Shown here: positions 45,884 to 54,942 of the stretch, one piece after another
Layout of the letters: every line of letters starts with the position of its first letter
Position numbering within the stretch: the first letter of the stretch is position 1
Source: Litchfieldia alkalitelluris
GTDB lineage: Bacteria > Bacillota > Bacilli > Bacillales > Salisediminibacteriaceae
Direction of reading: 5' to 3'
Length of the DNA stretch: 64,000 nt
Assembly (NCBI RefSeq): GCF_002153425.1
Contig: NZ_KZ119600.1
Span: forward strand, 2,062,684 to 2,126,683
Translations under genes and position numbers: made by a program
Notes under the pieces: generated by a model
Told to the model about the DNA's origin: nothing
What the model saw: the letters and a program-made list of their open reading frames with translations, nothing else
The model's database searches: none

Positions 45884-46663
45884 ATGCATCGCGGGAAAGG
45901 TATGAAATTTGTCGGGGACTCCCGAATTCCGGCTGAACGTAAGCCTAATATACCAAAAGATTATTCTGAATACCCGGGAAAGACAGAAGCATTCTGGCCT
46001 AACTTCCTGCTTAGGGAATGGATGGTTGGAGCTGTCTTCTTAGTAGGGTTTCTATGTTTAACTGTTGCTCACCCAGCACCATTGGAGCGGATGGCCGATC
46101 CAACGGATTCAGGGTACATACCACTACCTGACTGGTACTTCTTATTTTTGTATCAGCTATTAAAGTATGAATTCGCGTCTGGTCCTTATACAGTTATTGG
46201 AGCAGTTGTCATTCCTGGAATCGCATTCGGTGCCTTACTATTAGCACCTTGGCTAGATCAGGGACCTGAACGACGTCCAATTCGTCGACCAATAGCAAGT
46301 AGTATTATGTTGCTTGCTGTTGCATCAGTAATTTTCCTAACATGGGAATCAGTGGACCAACATGACTGGGAAGCGGCGGCTCAGCAGGGAGCAATCGTTG
46401 ATTTTGAAGTTGATGAGGAGTCTTATGCTTTTGAGATATGGACTACGCAGCAAAACTGTATTAACTGTCACGGTGGTGACATGCTAGGTGGGGCTGCAGC
46501 TCCAGCAGTTTTTGAAAGTGACTACTCAAAAGAAGAGGTAATAGACATCATCAAAAACGGAGCACCTGGAATGCCAGCTGATCAATTTGAAGGTACTGAT
46601 GAGGAATTGGAAATCTTAGCTGCCTTTATTGCTAATGACGGCCAAGATCCAGAAGATGATTAA
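45884..46663 (+). CDS. qcrC: Menaquinol:cytochrome c reductase subunit IV / cytochrome c fusion
   Basis: 259 residues combining three membrane helices of a subunit IV type (LLREWMVGAVFLVGFL, LPDWYFLFLYQLLKYE) with a C-terminal cytochrome c domain exposed outside: heme motif CINCH near residue 202 and axial-ligand region APGMPADQF near 227. AAAGGAGGG before ATG. This fusion is the usual Bacillus form. Terminator follows. Confidence 0.96.
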   Translation: MHRGKGMKFVGDSRIPAERKPNIPKDYSEYPGKTEAFWPNFLLREWMVGAVFLVGFLCLTVAHPAPLERMADPTDSGYIPLPDWYFLFLYQLLKYEFASGPYTVIGAVVIPGIAFGALLLAPWLDQGPERRPIRRPIASSIMLLAVASVIFLTWESVDQHDWEAAAQQGAIVDFEVDEESYAFEIWTTQQNCINCHGGDMLGGAAAPAVFESDYSKEEVIDIIKNGAPGMPADQFEGTDEELEILAAFIANDGQDPEDD

Positions 46664-46682
46664 TAATAGTAGATGATGTAAG

Positions 46683-46714
46683 AGCTGACTGAATCTATTC
46701 AGTCAGCTTTTTTT
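46683..46714 (+). terminator. Intrinsic terminator after qcrABC
   Basis: AGCTGACTGAA (46683-46693) pairs with TTCAGTCAGCT (46698-46708), then TTTTTT. Confidence 0.92.
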
Positions 46715-46782
46715 CAAAGAGGATATAGGGAGTCTCAGAGAGTTGTTGTCAATATATTGAAACGAAGTTGAGGTAGATGCAC

Positions 46783-47382
46783 ATGCACATGTTAAAAGGG
46801 AGTTTAGTACAATTATTGCGTGACCGTACTTTTCTATGGATTCTTTTCATCATCAATGTTTTTGGTACAATTTATGGTTATATTTGGTACGATGCTCAGT
46901 TAGCAATAACACCGTCTATATTTTTAATTTTTGTTCCAGATAGTCCTACAGCTAGTTTGTTTTTTTGTATAGTACTTGCAGCGTTTCTGATGAAGAAAAA
47001 CATACCTATTGTAGAAGCCCTTGCTGCAGTAACATTATTGAAATACGGGATTTGGGCAGTAGTGATGATTGTGGCTGCGGCAGCTGCTGGTGATACATTA
47101 AATTGGCAGCAATATATGCTTATTGGGTCCCATTTAGGTATGGCAATTCAAGGCTTATTATACAGCCCGTTTTACAGAATAAAGCCGTGGCATATAGTTG
47201 TTGTGGCAGTTTGGACATTACATAATGATGTTATAGATTATATCTATGGTATGCACCCATGGGTGTCGAGCTCCATCCGTATGTACATAAACGAAATTGC
47301 ATATTTTACGTTTTGGTTAAGTATATTATCTTTACTTACTGTATATTTATTAAACAAAAAATTAGAAAAACAAAACCTTTAG
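46783..47382 (+). CDS. ypjA: YpjA family membrane protein (DUF1405)
   Basis: 199 residues with about six membrane segments. Start ATG 46783, eight bases after GAGGT; ATG 46777 and 46789 are alternatives. VFGTIYGYIWYDAQL and SHLGMAIQGLLY fit the family, which follows qcrC in Bacillus. Function unknown. Confidence 0.87.
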   Translation: MHMLKGSLVQLLRDRTFLWILFIINVFGTIYGYIWYDAQLAITPSIFLIFVPDSPTASLFFCIVLAAFLMKKNIPIVEALAAVTLLKYGIWAVVMIVAAAAAGDTLNWQQYMLIGSHLGMAIQGLLYSPFYRIKPWHIVVVAVWTLHNDVIDYIYGMHPWVSSSIRMYINEIAYFTFWLSILSLLTVYLLNKKLEKQNL

Positions 47383-47410
47383 ATAATTTACTTTAAAATT
47401 AAAATTTGTG

Positions 47411-47478
47411 TCCTCTTTTTACTATCTTAAAGGTCTACTCTTGTCCATCTAATCATACGATAGAGTATGAAAAGAGGA
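47411..47478 (+). other. Inverted repeat able to cover the ypjB RBS
   Basis: TCCTCTTTT (47411-47419) is perfectly complementary to AAAAGAGGA (47470-47478), which leads into the ypjB Shine-Dalgarno. The 5' arm lies upstream of the candidate sigma-E promoter, so only read-through RNA from ypjA would contain both arms. Confidence 0.5.
47433..47461 (+). promoter_or_regulatory. Candidate sigma-E promoter of ypjB
   Basis: CATACGAT (47454-47461) resembles the sigma-E -10 CATACAAT; GTCTACT (47433-47439) is a fair -35 at 14 bp. YpjB is annotated as a sporulation protein in Bacillus. Confidence 0.45.
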
Positions 47479-47487
47479 GGGACAGGC

Positions 47488-48300
47488 ATGGCTGAAAGAT
47501 TAAAAAAGATTATGATTGTTTTCTGCATTCTAATCGTTTGGCCGTTTCACATAGGGGGAGCCGAAGAGACTGGTGGAGAGAATAGTCTGTGGAGAGAGTT
47601 AAATAAGACAAGTGATACTGTATTAAATTATGTAAAAGAAGGACACTATGATGAGGCAAAACAAATTCTTGATAAGTTTTCAAATCAGTTTTTAGCAATA
47701 AGAGCATCAGATTATCACTTATCTATGAGTGAATTGAGAGTGATTACAACGACCTTTGATGAAGCTATGGAGGCTACAGTTGCCGTTTCCATGTCACATG
47801 AAGATAGAGTGGCGCATGTTTCTAAGTTGAGGCTGTTAGTGGATGTGTACGATACATCTCACCAGCCATTATGGCATGAAACAAAAAACTCATTAGTACA
47901 GCCACTTTTATTGATGCAAGAGGCAGTCACTGAAGGGGATGTTGAAGCATATGAAAGGGCGTTACATCGTTTTTTGAAAAATTTCGATACAGTTAGTCCT
48001 GCATGGAGTGTAGGGTTGCCAATAGAAACATATCAGCAGATTTCTGCTCAACTTGAGTATTTAAAGTCTATTAAAGAGATAAACGGATCAAACATAAGTG
48101 ACCATTTAAATTTAATTGAAGATCAACTACACTCCATTTATGATGGTAGTGAGGACAGTTCATCAGACCCTTCACTCATATGGGTGATGTTGACAATTGG
48201 TGGTGCCATTCTTTTTTCATTATCTTATACAGGTTGGCAAAAATACCGTGCGGAAAGAGAGAAAGAAAAGAAACTTAAGCGTAAGAGACGTAAAATATAG
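47488..48300 (+). CDS. ypjB: Sporulation protein YpjB
   Basis: 270 residues from ATG 47488 after GAGGAGGGA. N-terminal signal peptide, a helical extracytoplasmic part of about 200 residues, one C-terminal membrane segment (LIWVMLTIGGAILFSLSY) and a highly basic tail KKLKRKRRKI, giving a type I membrane topology. Family known as sporulation-associated; molecular role unknown. Confidence 0.88.
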   Translation: MAERLKKIMIVFCILIVWPFHIGGAEETGGENSLWRELNKTSDTVLNYVKEGHYDEAKQILDKFSNQFLAIRASDYHLSMSELRVITTTFDEAMEATVAVSMSHEDRVAHVSKLRLLVDVYDTSHQPLWHETKNSLVQPLLLMQEAVTEGDVEAYERALHRFLKNFDTVSPAWSVGLPIETYQQISAQLEYLKSIKEINGSNISDHLNLIEDQLHSIYDGSEDSSSDPSLIWVMLTIGGAILFSLSYTGWQKYRAEREKEKKLKRKRRKI

Positions 48301-48384
48301 CCAAGTACAAAATAATTGACATAAAATCACTGTTTCAATAAAATTTAAATTGACACAACTAGAGATATATTAGGAGGAAGGGCT

Positions 48385-49074
48385 ATGTTTGAAACATTCG
48401 GTGGGTATCTAGTTTATTTAGCCGCATTAATTCTGATACCAATTTGGGCGCAGATGAAAGTAAAAAGTGCATATAGTAAATATTCGCGAATTGCATCATC
48501 TTCTGGGATGAGTGGTGCACAAGTAGCGAGGAAGATTTTGGATAATAATGGATTGTATAATGTGACAGTAGAGCCAGTAAAGGGACAATTAACTGATCAT
48601 TACGATCCTAGAAAAAAAGCTGTAAGACTTTCAGAAAATAATTATTATGGTAATTCTGTAGCAGGTGCTGCTGTTGCAGCCCATGAAGTAGGACACGCAA
48701 TGCAGGATGCGGAAGATTATGCATTTCTTAGATTCCGTCATTCCCTTGTACCAATAGCTAATTTTGGTTCTAACACAGCTATTTTTATCATTCTTGGTGG
48801 AATTCTCATGGAAGCATCTGGTCTATTATTGTTAGGGATTGCGTTTATGTCCTTTGCCGTATTATTTCAGTTAGTAACGTTACCTGTGGAGTTTAATGCG
48901 TCTAGTCGTGCAATGGAACAAGTCGTCTCAGCAGGTGTAATTCGAAATGATGAAGAAAAAAGAACAAAAAAAGTCCTTGATGCTGCCGCATTAACCTATG
49001 TAGCTGCTGCCCTAGTTGCAGTATTGGAACTTGTAAGATTTATCATGATGTTTTTAGCAATGAACCGTGATTAA
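48385..49074 (+). CDS. YugP-like neutral zinc metallopeptidase
   Basis: 229-residue membrane protein with the zinc motif AAHEVGHAMQ near residue 93, flanked by an N-terminal membrane segment and three C-terminal ones. The region SSGMSGAQVARKILD and LTDHYDPRKKAVRLSE matches the YugP/DUF zinc-peptidase family. AGGAGGAAGG before ATG. Substrate unknown. Ends in a convergent arrangement with the - strand ypjC. Confidence 0.88.
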   Translation: MFETFGGYLVYLAALILIPIWAQMKVKSAYSKYSRIASSSGMSGAQVARKILDNNGLYNVTVEPVKGQLTDHYDPRKKAVRLSENNYYGNSVAGAAVAAHEVGHAMQDAEDYAFLRFRHSLVPIANFGSNTAIFIILGGILMEASGLLLLGIAFMSFAVLFQLVTLPVEFNASSRAMEQVVSAGVIRNDEEKRTKKVLDAAALTYVAAALVAVLELVRFIMMFLAMNRD

Positions 49075-49142
49075 TGACTACGATGAGCAAGTAGCTTATA
49101 GCAAAAAATCATAATACAGCTTTACTGAGCTGATAACAAAAG

Positions 49143-49265
49143 AAGAAGCTGGGACATTAATTAAGTGTTTATCTGGAAATGCGAGCATTTGTCAACTAGA
49201 GTGAAATACTCCGTTGCGAATGTTCGATACTTCAAATGGTAAAACACTTTTGTCCTCAGCTTCTT
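49143..49265. repeat. Long interrupted inverted repeat between convergent genes
   Basis: AAGAAGCTG (49143-49151), GGACA and AAGTGTTT (49163-49170) pair in order with AAACACTT (49242-49249), TGTCC and CAGCTTCTT (49257-49265), 22 pairs with small internal loops. The interior contains further short palindromes. T-rich on both outer sides, so probably a bidirectional terminator for the peptidase gene and ypjC, or a small mobile repeat. Confidence 0.75.
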
Positions 49266-49287
49266 ATTTTTATTTAAATTATCGTTT

Positions 49288-50160
49288 TTAATCCTCAAAT
49301 GGGCGTTTATTTTCATCAAAAGTAAAGCCTTCTCCCATAACGTCTTGAACATCTCCTAAAGTAACAAAAGCATGAGGGTCAACCTTAGCGATTAAACTTT
49401 TTAAGCGGACAACTTCATTTTTGCCTACTACACAATATAAAACTTCACGCTCTACCCCAGTGAAAGTACCTTTCCCTTTTAAAATGGTTGCACCACGGTC
49501 CATTTGCTTTAATATACTTGCGGCTATCTCTGTTGTGTGGTCAGAGATAATCATGGCAGCTTTTCCAGAATATGCACCTTGTTGGATTAGGTCGATTACT
49601 TTTGCTGCAACAAATACAGCAAGTAATGTATACATCGCTTCCCGATAATTTAAATAGACGAGGGAGCTTGTGATAACTATAGCATCAAAAACGAACATCG
49701 TTCTTCCCATACTCCAACCAAAATATTTAAATCCTAGCTTAGCTATAATGTCAACACCACCAGTAGTGCCACCTACTCGGAATACAATACCTAAACCAGC
49801 ACCGATAAATGCACCAGCAAATAAGGCTGCTAACGTAAGGTCATCATATAACGGAACGTAAACAACGGGATAATATTGAAAAATCCATAAGAATAAAGAA
49901 ACGGATACAGTACCGATAATGGTGTATATGAATGCATTTTTACCAAGAACTTTCCAACCTATTATAAATAGGGGAATGTTGAGAATAAGGTTGGAATATG
50001 CAGGGTTAATATTAAACATAAAGTAGAGTATTAACGTAATGCCAGTAAAACCACCATCTGCAAGATTATTTTGCATATTAAAATATACAAGACCGAATGA
50101 CATAATTGCTGCACCAAGCATAATGACTAGAATATTTCTGACTTTAATGGAACCAAACAT
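49288..50160 (-). CDS. ypjC: YitT family membrane protein YpjC
   Basis: Only gene on the - strand. 290 residues: five or six membrane segments (about 10-200, with GGFTGITLIL and RVGGTTGGVDIIAK repeats typical of YitT/DUF161) and a C-terminal soluble DUF2179 domain (about 210-285, GATILKGKGTFTGVEREVLYCVV). Position before ypjD-dapB matches B. subtilis ypjC. Function unknown. Confidence 0.88.
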   Translation of the reverse strand: MFGSIKVRNILVIMLGAAIMSFGLVYFNMQNNLADGGFTGITLILYFMFNINPAYSNLILNIPLFIIGWKVLGKNAFIYTIIGTVSVSLFLWIFQYYPVVYVPLYDDLTLAALFAGAFIGAGLGIVFRVGGTTGGVDIIAKLGFKYFGWSMGRTMFVFDAIVITSSLVYLNYREAMYTLLAVFVAAKVIDLIQQGAYSGKAAMIISDHTTEIAASILKQMDRGATILKGKGTFTGVEREVLYCVVGKNEVVRLKSLIAKVDPHAFVTLGDVQDVMGEGFTFDENKRPFED

Positions 50161-50325
50161 GCTTTAGCCCTCCTTACTTCTCTCAATTGCTTCATTATAA
50201 TGCTTTAGGATTTAGGCTTCAAATTTTTAATAATAATGTATTAAAATTTGTCAAAACTCGATGTTTTCGCTAACATGTTTTTATGTGGTAATATGAAGAG
50301 ATGAATGAAAGAGGTGGACAACTAA

Positions 50326-50673
50326 TTGAAGGATAAATCTATGCATGAAATTCAAAGAGAAGTAGATACATATATCAGTCAGTTTAAAGAAGGCTATTTT
50401 AGCCCACTTGCAATGATGGCTAGGTTAACGGAAGAAATGGGTGAATTAGCTCGAGAGATTAATCACTATTATGGGGAGAAACCTAAGAAAGATTCAGAAG
50501 GAGAGAAAACAATTGAACAAGAATTAGGGGATATCTTTTTTGTACTTGTCTGCCTCGCTAATTCCCTCGATATTGATATGGAAGAGGCATTTCACATTGT
50601 GATGGAAAAATTTCGTACACGGGATAAAGACCGTTGGACAAGAATTGAGGAAAAAGGAGAGAATGAAAATTGA
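50326..50673 (+). CDS. ypjD: MazG-family nucleotide pyrophosphohydrolase YpjD
   Basis: 115 residues, TTG start nine bases after GAGGTGG. Metal-binding helices with [10 protein letters not shown] near residue 36 and [16 protein letters not shown] near residue 65. Predicted to hydrolyse (d)NTP to monophosphates; natural substrate unknown. Stop overlaps the dapB start (TTGA). Neighbour order as in B. subtilis. Confidence 0.92.
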   Translation: MKDKSMHEIQREVDTYISQFKEGYFSPLAMMARLTEEMGELAREINHYYGEKPKKDSEGEKTIEQELGDIFFVLVCLANSLDIDMEEAFHIVMEKFRTRDKDRWTRIEEKGENEN

Positions 50674-51464
50674 TTAACGTTGTTGTAGCAGGCGCACGAG
50701 GTAATATGGGAAGTGAAGCAGTTAAAATGGTAAACAGTGATTCTAACTTTGAATTAGTGGCTGTAGTGGATATAGGTTATGATGGCATGAAAATGAAAGA
50801 TGTACCTGGTATGATGGATTTAGACGTACCAGTTTATGAAGACATTGCAGAATGCTTTCAAAAAGTGGAATGTGACGTACTCATTGACTTAACGGCTCCT
50901 GAAGCTGGGAAAAGGCACATGTTAGCAGCATTTGATTATGGTGTACGCCCTGTCGTAGGTACAACTGGATTTTCGGAAGAAGATGTGAAGGAATTATCAG
51001 ATATCGCAGCTGAGAAAAAGATCGGTGCAATCATTGCACCAAACTTTGCCATCGGTGCGATTTTAATGATGAAATTTTCACAAATGGCTGCTCGTTATAT
51101 GCCTAACGTTGAAATTATTGAACAGCATCATGATAGAAAACTTGATGCTCCATCTGGTACGGCAGTAAAAACAGCACAAATGATTGCCGAAGTTCGAGAA
51201 GCACAGAAACAAGGTCATCCTGAGGAAGAAGAGCAACTTCCAGGTGCAAGGGGAGCAGACTTCCAAGGAATGAAAATTCACAGCGTGAGACTCCCAGGTT
51301 TAGTAGCTCATCAAGAGGTTATTTTTGGTGGGGAAGGACAAACACTTAAAATTCGACACGATTCTTTAAACCGTACAGGATTTATGCCTGGAATTAAGCT
51401 TGCGTGTGAAACCGTCTTAAAGCTAGATGTGCTTGTTTATGGATTAGAACATATTATTGAATAG
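50670..51464 (+). CDS. dapB: 4-hydroxy-tetrahydrodipicolinate reductase
   Basis: Lysine, peptidoglycan and dipicolinate precursor pathway; NAD(P)H-dependent. 264 residues with N-terminal [12 protein letters not shown], the catalytic block [18 protein letters not shown] near residue 150 and [11 protein letters not shown] start overlapping ypjD, RBS AAAGGAGAG. Confidence 0.95.
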   Translation: MINVVVAGARGNMGSEAVKMVNSDSNFELVAVVDIGYDGMKMKDVPGMMDLDVPVYEDIAECFQKVECDVLIDLTAPEAGKRHMLAAFDYGVRPVVGTTGFSEEDVKELSDIAAEKKIGAIIAPNFAIGAILMMKFSQMAARYMPNVEIIEQHHDRKLDAPSGTAVKTAQMIAEVREAQKQGHPEEEEQLPGARGADFQGMKIHSVRLPGLVAHQEVIFGGEGQTLKIRHDSLNRTGFMPGIKLACETVLKLDVLVYGLEHIIE

Positions 51465-51485
51465 GATAAGGGAGAGAGAAACCAA

Positions 51486-51905
51486 ATGAATATTGCTTTT
51501 ATCGCACATGACCAAAAGAAAGATAATATTGTTCAATTTGTTACTGCTTATGAGGAAGTTTTAAAGGAGCATACCCTATATTCCACAGGAACAACAGGTA
51601 CAAGAATTATGGAAAGTACATCGTTAAAAGTCAACCGTTTTCAGTCTGGTCCCCTAGGTGGAGATCAGCAGATTGGAGCAAAAATTGCTGAAAATGAAAT
51701 GGATTGTGTCATCTTTTTCAAAGATCCGTTAACAGCACAACCACATGAACCAGATATTAGTGCCTTAATTCGATTGTGCGATGTATATAGTATTCCCCTT
51801 GCGACGAATATGGCAACAGCTGAAATATTACTCCGTGGTTTAGAGCGTGGAGATTTTCAATGGCGGGAAGTTGTAAAGGAGCAAAGAAAGGAAGAAGGGA
51901 AGTAA
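51486..51905 (+). CDS. mgsA: Methylglyoxal synthase
   Basis: Converts dihydroxyacetone phosphate to methylglyoxal, relieving sugar-phosphate stress; the product is detoxified with bacillithiol in Bacillus, whose biosynthetic genes follow. 139 residues with [26 protein letters not shown] and FFKDPL motifs. GGGAGAGAG before ATG; stop shares its last base with the bshB1 start. Confidence 0.95.
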   Translation: MNIAFIAHDQKKDNIVQFVTAYEEVLKEHTLYSTGTTGTRIMESTSLKVNRFQSGPLGGDQQIGAKIAENEMDCVIFFKDPLTAQPHEPDISALIRLCDVYSIPLATNMATAEILLRGLERGDFQWREVVKEQRKEEGK

Positions 51906-52609
51906 TGGTGGATCAGTTAGATATTCTAGCTATCGGCGCCCATCCAGATGATGTTGAAATCGGGATGGGTGGCACCCTACTTAAGTATGCGCATTTAGGT
52001 TATAAAACAGGTATTCTAAACTTAACTAAGGCTGAATTATCCTCTAACGGAACAGTGGAAATACGCCAAGAGGAAGCAGAGCAAGCTGCATCAGTCCTAC
52101 ATGTAAAGACTAGAATACAATATGAGTTTCCTGACAGGGAATTGCTTGAACATCGGCAAGCTTGTATCAGAGCAATTGTTCATGAAATACGTAAATATCG
52201 ACCTAAAATAGTGTTTGCCCCTAATAAGACTGATCGCCATCCTGATCATGGACATTGTTCCACTATAGTAAAGGAAGCTGTTTTTTCTGCAGGGATCAAG
52301 AAATATATGGAGGGTGAAAATAGTCCCTTTAGACCAAGTGAATTATTTTATTATCAGATTAATGGGATCATGAGACCTCAATTCGTAATCGATATTTCAA
52401 ATTATATCGATAAAAAGATGGAAGCATTAGCTTGCTTTAAGTCACAATTTCAACCTCAAGAGGGTGAAATCGCTACTCCTCTAAATACTGGTTATTTAGA
52501 GCAATTGCGTGGAAGAGAAAAGGTGATAGGTAAAGAAGTTGGTGTGGAATATGGGGAAGGTTTCTTATCAGACAAACCAGTTGTCATTCATAATGTATTA
52601 GGAGAGTAA
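51905..52609 (+). CDS. bshB1: Bacillithiol biosynthesis deacetylase BshB1
   Basis: Zinc-dependent removal of acetyl from GlcNAc-malate, second step of bacillithiol synthesis. 234 residues from ATG 51905 after GAAGGAAGAAGGGAAG. Metal and catalytic motifs GAHPDDVEIGMGG near residue 9 and DRHPDHGHCS near residue 110. One-base overlap with mgsA and followed by bshA. Confidence 0.95.
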   Translation: MVDQLDILAIGAHPDDVEIGMGGTLLKYAHLGYKTGILNLTKAELSSNGTVEIRQEEAEQAASVLHVKTRIQYEFPDRELLEHRQACIRAIVHEIRKYRPKIVFAPNKTDRHPDHGHCSTIVKEAVFSAGIKKYMEGENSPFRPSELFYYQINGIMRPQFVIDISNYIDKKMEALACFKSQFQPQEGEIATPLNTGYLEQLRGREKVIGKEVGVEYGEGFLSDKPVVIHNVLGE

Positions 52610-52616
52610 TAAATAA

Positions 52617-53747
52617 ATGAGATATAAAATAGGCATTACTTGTTATCCAACGGTTGGAGGATCAGGTGTTGTGGCAACAGAATTGGGGAAAGCACTTGCT
52701 GAGAAAGGTCATCAAGTGCACTTTATTACATCTAGTATTCCATTTCGTTTAAATGGTTGCAACGAGAATATTTACTTTCATGAGGTAGAAGTAAATCAAT
52801 ATTCAGTTTTTCGATATCCCCCTTACGATATTGCACTAGCTAGTAAGATGGCGGAAATTGCAAAACGAGAAGAATTAGATATACTACATGTCCATTATGC
52901 CATACCGCATGCCATCAGTGCATTTTTAGCAAAGGAGATGGTAGGAGACCACTTGAAAGTAGTTACAACGCTACACGGCACAGATATTACAGTACTAGGG
53001 TATGATCCGTCTTTATCTGACATGATTCGCTTCGGAATTGAGCGTTCAGACAAAGTCACTGCTGTTTCCAATGATCTAGTAAAACAAACTCAGGACCTGT
53101 TATCAACAGAAAAAGATATTTCAACTATTTATAATTTTATTGATGACCGAGAATATAGCCCCAAGAGAGAGAGTAATTTTAGGGAGGCATTGGGTATAAG
53201 CTCTACCCAAAAAGTGATTATACATATTTCAAATTTTAGAAAAGTTAAAAGAGCTCCAGATGTCATCCAGTCGTTTTATGAAATTCAAAAGGACATTGAT
53301 TCTGTTTTACTACTTGTTGGAGAAGGACCTGATCTACCTGTTATACAGGACCAAGCAAAAAGGTTAGGTATACTCCATAAAATCAAGCTTTTAGGAAGTC
53401 AAAAACGTATCGCAGAACTCCTTGCTATTTGCGATTTAAAGCTTCTTTTATCTGAAAAGGAAAGTTTTGGCTTAGTTTTATTAGAAGCGATGGCGTGCGG
53501 AGTGCCTGTCATTGGAACAAATATAGGCGGAATCCCTGAGGTTATTGAAGATGGTAAAAATGGGTTTATTTGTCCATTAGGTGATATTGAATCGATTACT
53601 AAAAGGGCAATTCAAATTTTAACCGATGATAAGCTCCATCAAGAAATGTCCGAATATGCAGTAAATAAAGTAACAGAGGATTTCCATCTGGAAAAAATCG
53701 TAAGGCAATACGAGGATATATATCATCAAGCCCTAGAAGGATTGTGA
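52617..53747 (+). CDS. bshA: N-acetyl-alpha-D-glucosaminyl L-malate synthase BshA
   Basis: GT4 glycosyltransferase joining UDP-GlcNAc and L-malate, first step of bacillithiol synthesis. 376 residues; GVVATELGKALAEKGH at the acceptor domain, EKESFGLVLLEAMACGVPVIGTNIGGIPEVI as the nucleotide-sugar site. The ypdA product at the other end of the window reduces the finished thiol's disulfide. Stop overlaps cca (GTGA). Confidence 0.95.
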   Translation: MRYKIGITCYPTVGGSGVVATELGKALAEKGHQVHFITSSIPFRLNGCNENIYFHEVEVNQYSVFRYPPYDIALASKMAEIAKREELDILHVHYAIPHAISAFLAKEMVGDHLKVVTTLHGTDITVLGYDPSLSDMIRFGIERSDKVTAVSNDLVKQTQDLLSTEKDISTIYNFIDDREYSPKRESNFREALGISSTQKVIIHISNFRKVKRAPDVIQSFYEIQKDIDSVLLLVGEGPDLPVIQDQAKRLGILHKIKLLGSQKRIAELLAICDLKLLLSEKESFGLVLLEAMACGVPVIGTNIGGIPEVIEDGKNGFICPLGDIESITKRAIQILTDDKLHQEMSEYAVNKVTEDFHLEKIVRQYEDIYHQALEGL

Positions 53748-54925
53748 GGACAATGATTAGTTGGGAAGAAGCAGGTTTAGTAGTTGTGGAAGCCCTAAAG
53801 AAGGCGGGATTCGAGGCATATGTGGTAGGTGGTGCTGTTCGTGATAAATGGATGGGACGACCTATCCGTGACGTTGATGTTTGTACGAATGCTAGTCCTC
53901 AAGATTTAAAGAGCATCTTTCCAAAAACACACGATGTGGGGATAAATCATGGTACTATCATTATTCCTATAAAAGGTAAAGGGATAGAAGTCAGTGAATA
54001 TAGAACAAAAGCCCCATTACATGAGAAGAGCCTTGAGGAGGATTTGTCCCTGAGAGATTTTACATGCAACGCCATGGCAATGAACAGGGACGGTACTATC
54101 GTTGATCCTTTCAATGGAAAAGATAGCATAGATAAAAAAGTGCTGAAAACTGTTGGTAATACTCAAGAAACTTTTTTTAATGATCCATTGAGACTTCTCA
54201 GGGCAATTCGATTTTCGATTCAGCTCGATTTTATTTTGGAAGATGAAGTCACGAAATTTATAGAGGGAAATGCGGATATAATCCAGCAACCTGCTATAGA
54301 ACGTATTGCAGGAGAATTGGATAAAATTGCAACTACTAGACTAACACCCAAATCATTGTCATTCCTCATAACAAATAAAGTAATAAGAAGCCTTGGTGAT
54401 ATTTTTTCTAATAAGGAAAACATTTTATCATCTTTAGAAAAAAATGATACTTTTTTTATTCAAGGAATATTAGAATTTTGGAGTCTTGCAGCCTATTCAC
54501 AGGATTTACAAAAGTCAATGGGAGTACTAAGAAGATATAAAAGATCTAAAAAGATTGAAAATAGAGTCATCAAAATAATTGAAGCAATAAATAAGGGATT
54601 ACATGAAGAAATGAAGGACTATGATTTGTACCTACTTGGAGACGAGTGCCTTGATGTAACAGAAAAGCTTATTCTTTTTTTCAACAAAGAAGCTTTCGGA
54701 AGTACAAAGACATACCTTAATAGATACAATAGTCTGCCAATTAAAAATAAAAGAGAGTTGGCGATTGATGGGAATATGTTGAAAAAAAAATTCCCTGATA
54801 TGTCAGGTATATGGATAGGGCAAACTTTAGAATTGATTGAAAAATCAGTAATAAATCGCGATATGGAAAATGATGAAGTGATCATACTTGAATGGGTCAA
54901 AATGAGAGAACAAACCAAGAAGTAA
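53744..54925 (+). CDS. cca: CCA tRNA nucleotidyltransferase
   Basis: Adds or repairs the 3' CCA of tRNA. 393 residues, GTG start overlapping bshA by four bases; ATG 53753 is the alternative. Class II nucleotidyltransferase head: VVGGAVRDKWMGRPIRDVDVCT with the DxD metal site near residue 46, LSLRDFTCNAMAM near residue 103 and DPLRLLRAIRFSIQLDF near residue 147. The C-terminal half is divergent and AT-rich, as usual for this family. Confidence 0.94.
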   Translation: MRTMISWEEAGLVVVEALKKAGFEAYVVGGAVRDKWMGRPIRDVDVCTNASPQDLKSIFPKTHDVGINHGTIIIPIKGKGIEVSEYRTKAPLHEKSLEEDLSLRDFTCNAMAMNRDGTIVDPFNGKDSIDKKVLKTVGNTQETFFNDPLRLLRAIRFSIQLDFILEDEVTKFIEGNADIIQQPAIERIAGELDKIATTRLTPKSLSFLITNKVIRSLGDIFSNKENILSSLEKNDTFFIQGILEFWSLAAYSQDLQKSMGVLRRYKRSKKIENRVIKIIEAINKGLHEEMKDYDLYLLGDECLDVTEKLILFFNKEAFGSTKTYLNRYNSLPIKNKRELAIDGNMLKKKFPDMSGIWIGQTLELIEKSVINRDMENDEVIILEWVKMREQTKK

Positions 54926-54942
54926 TCTATGAGGTGATGGCC

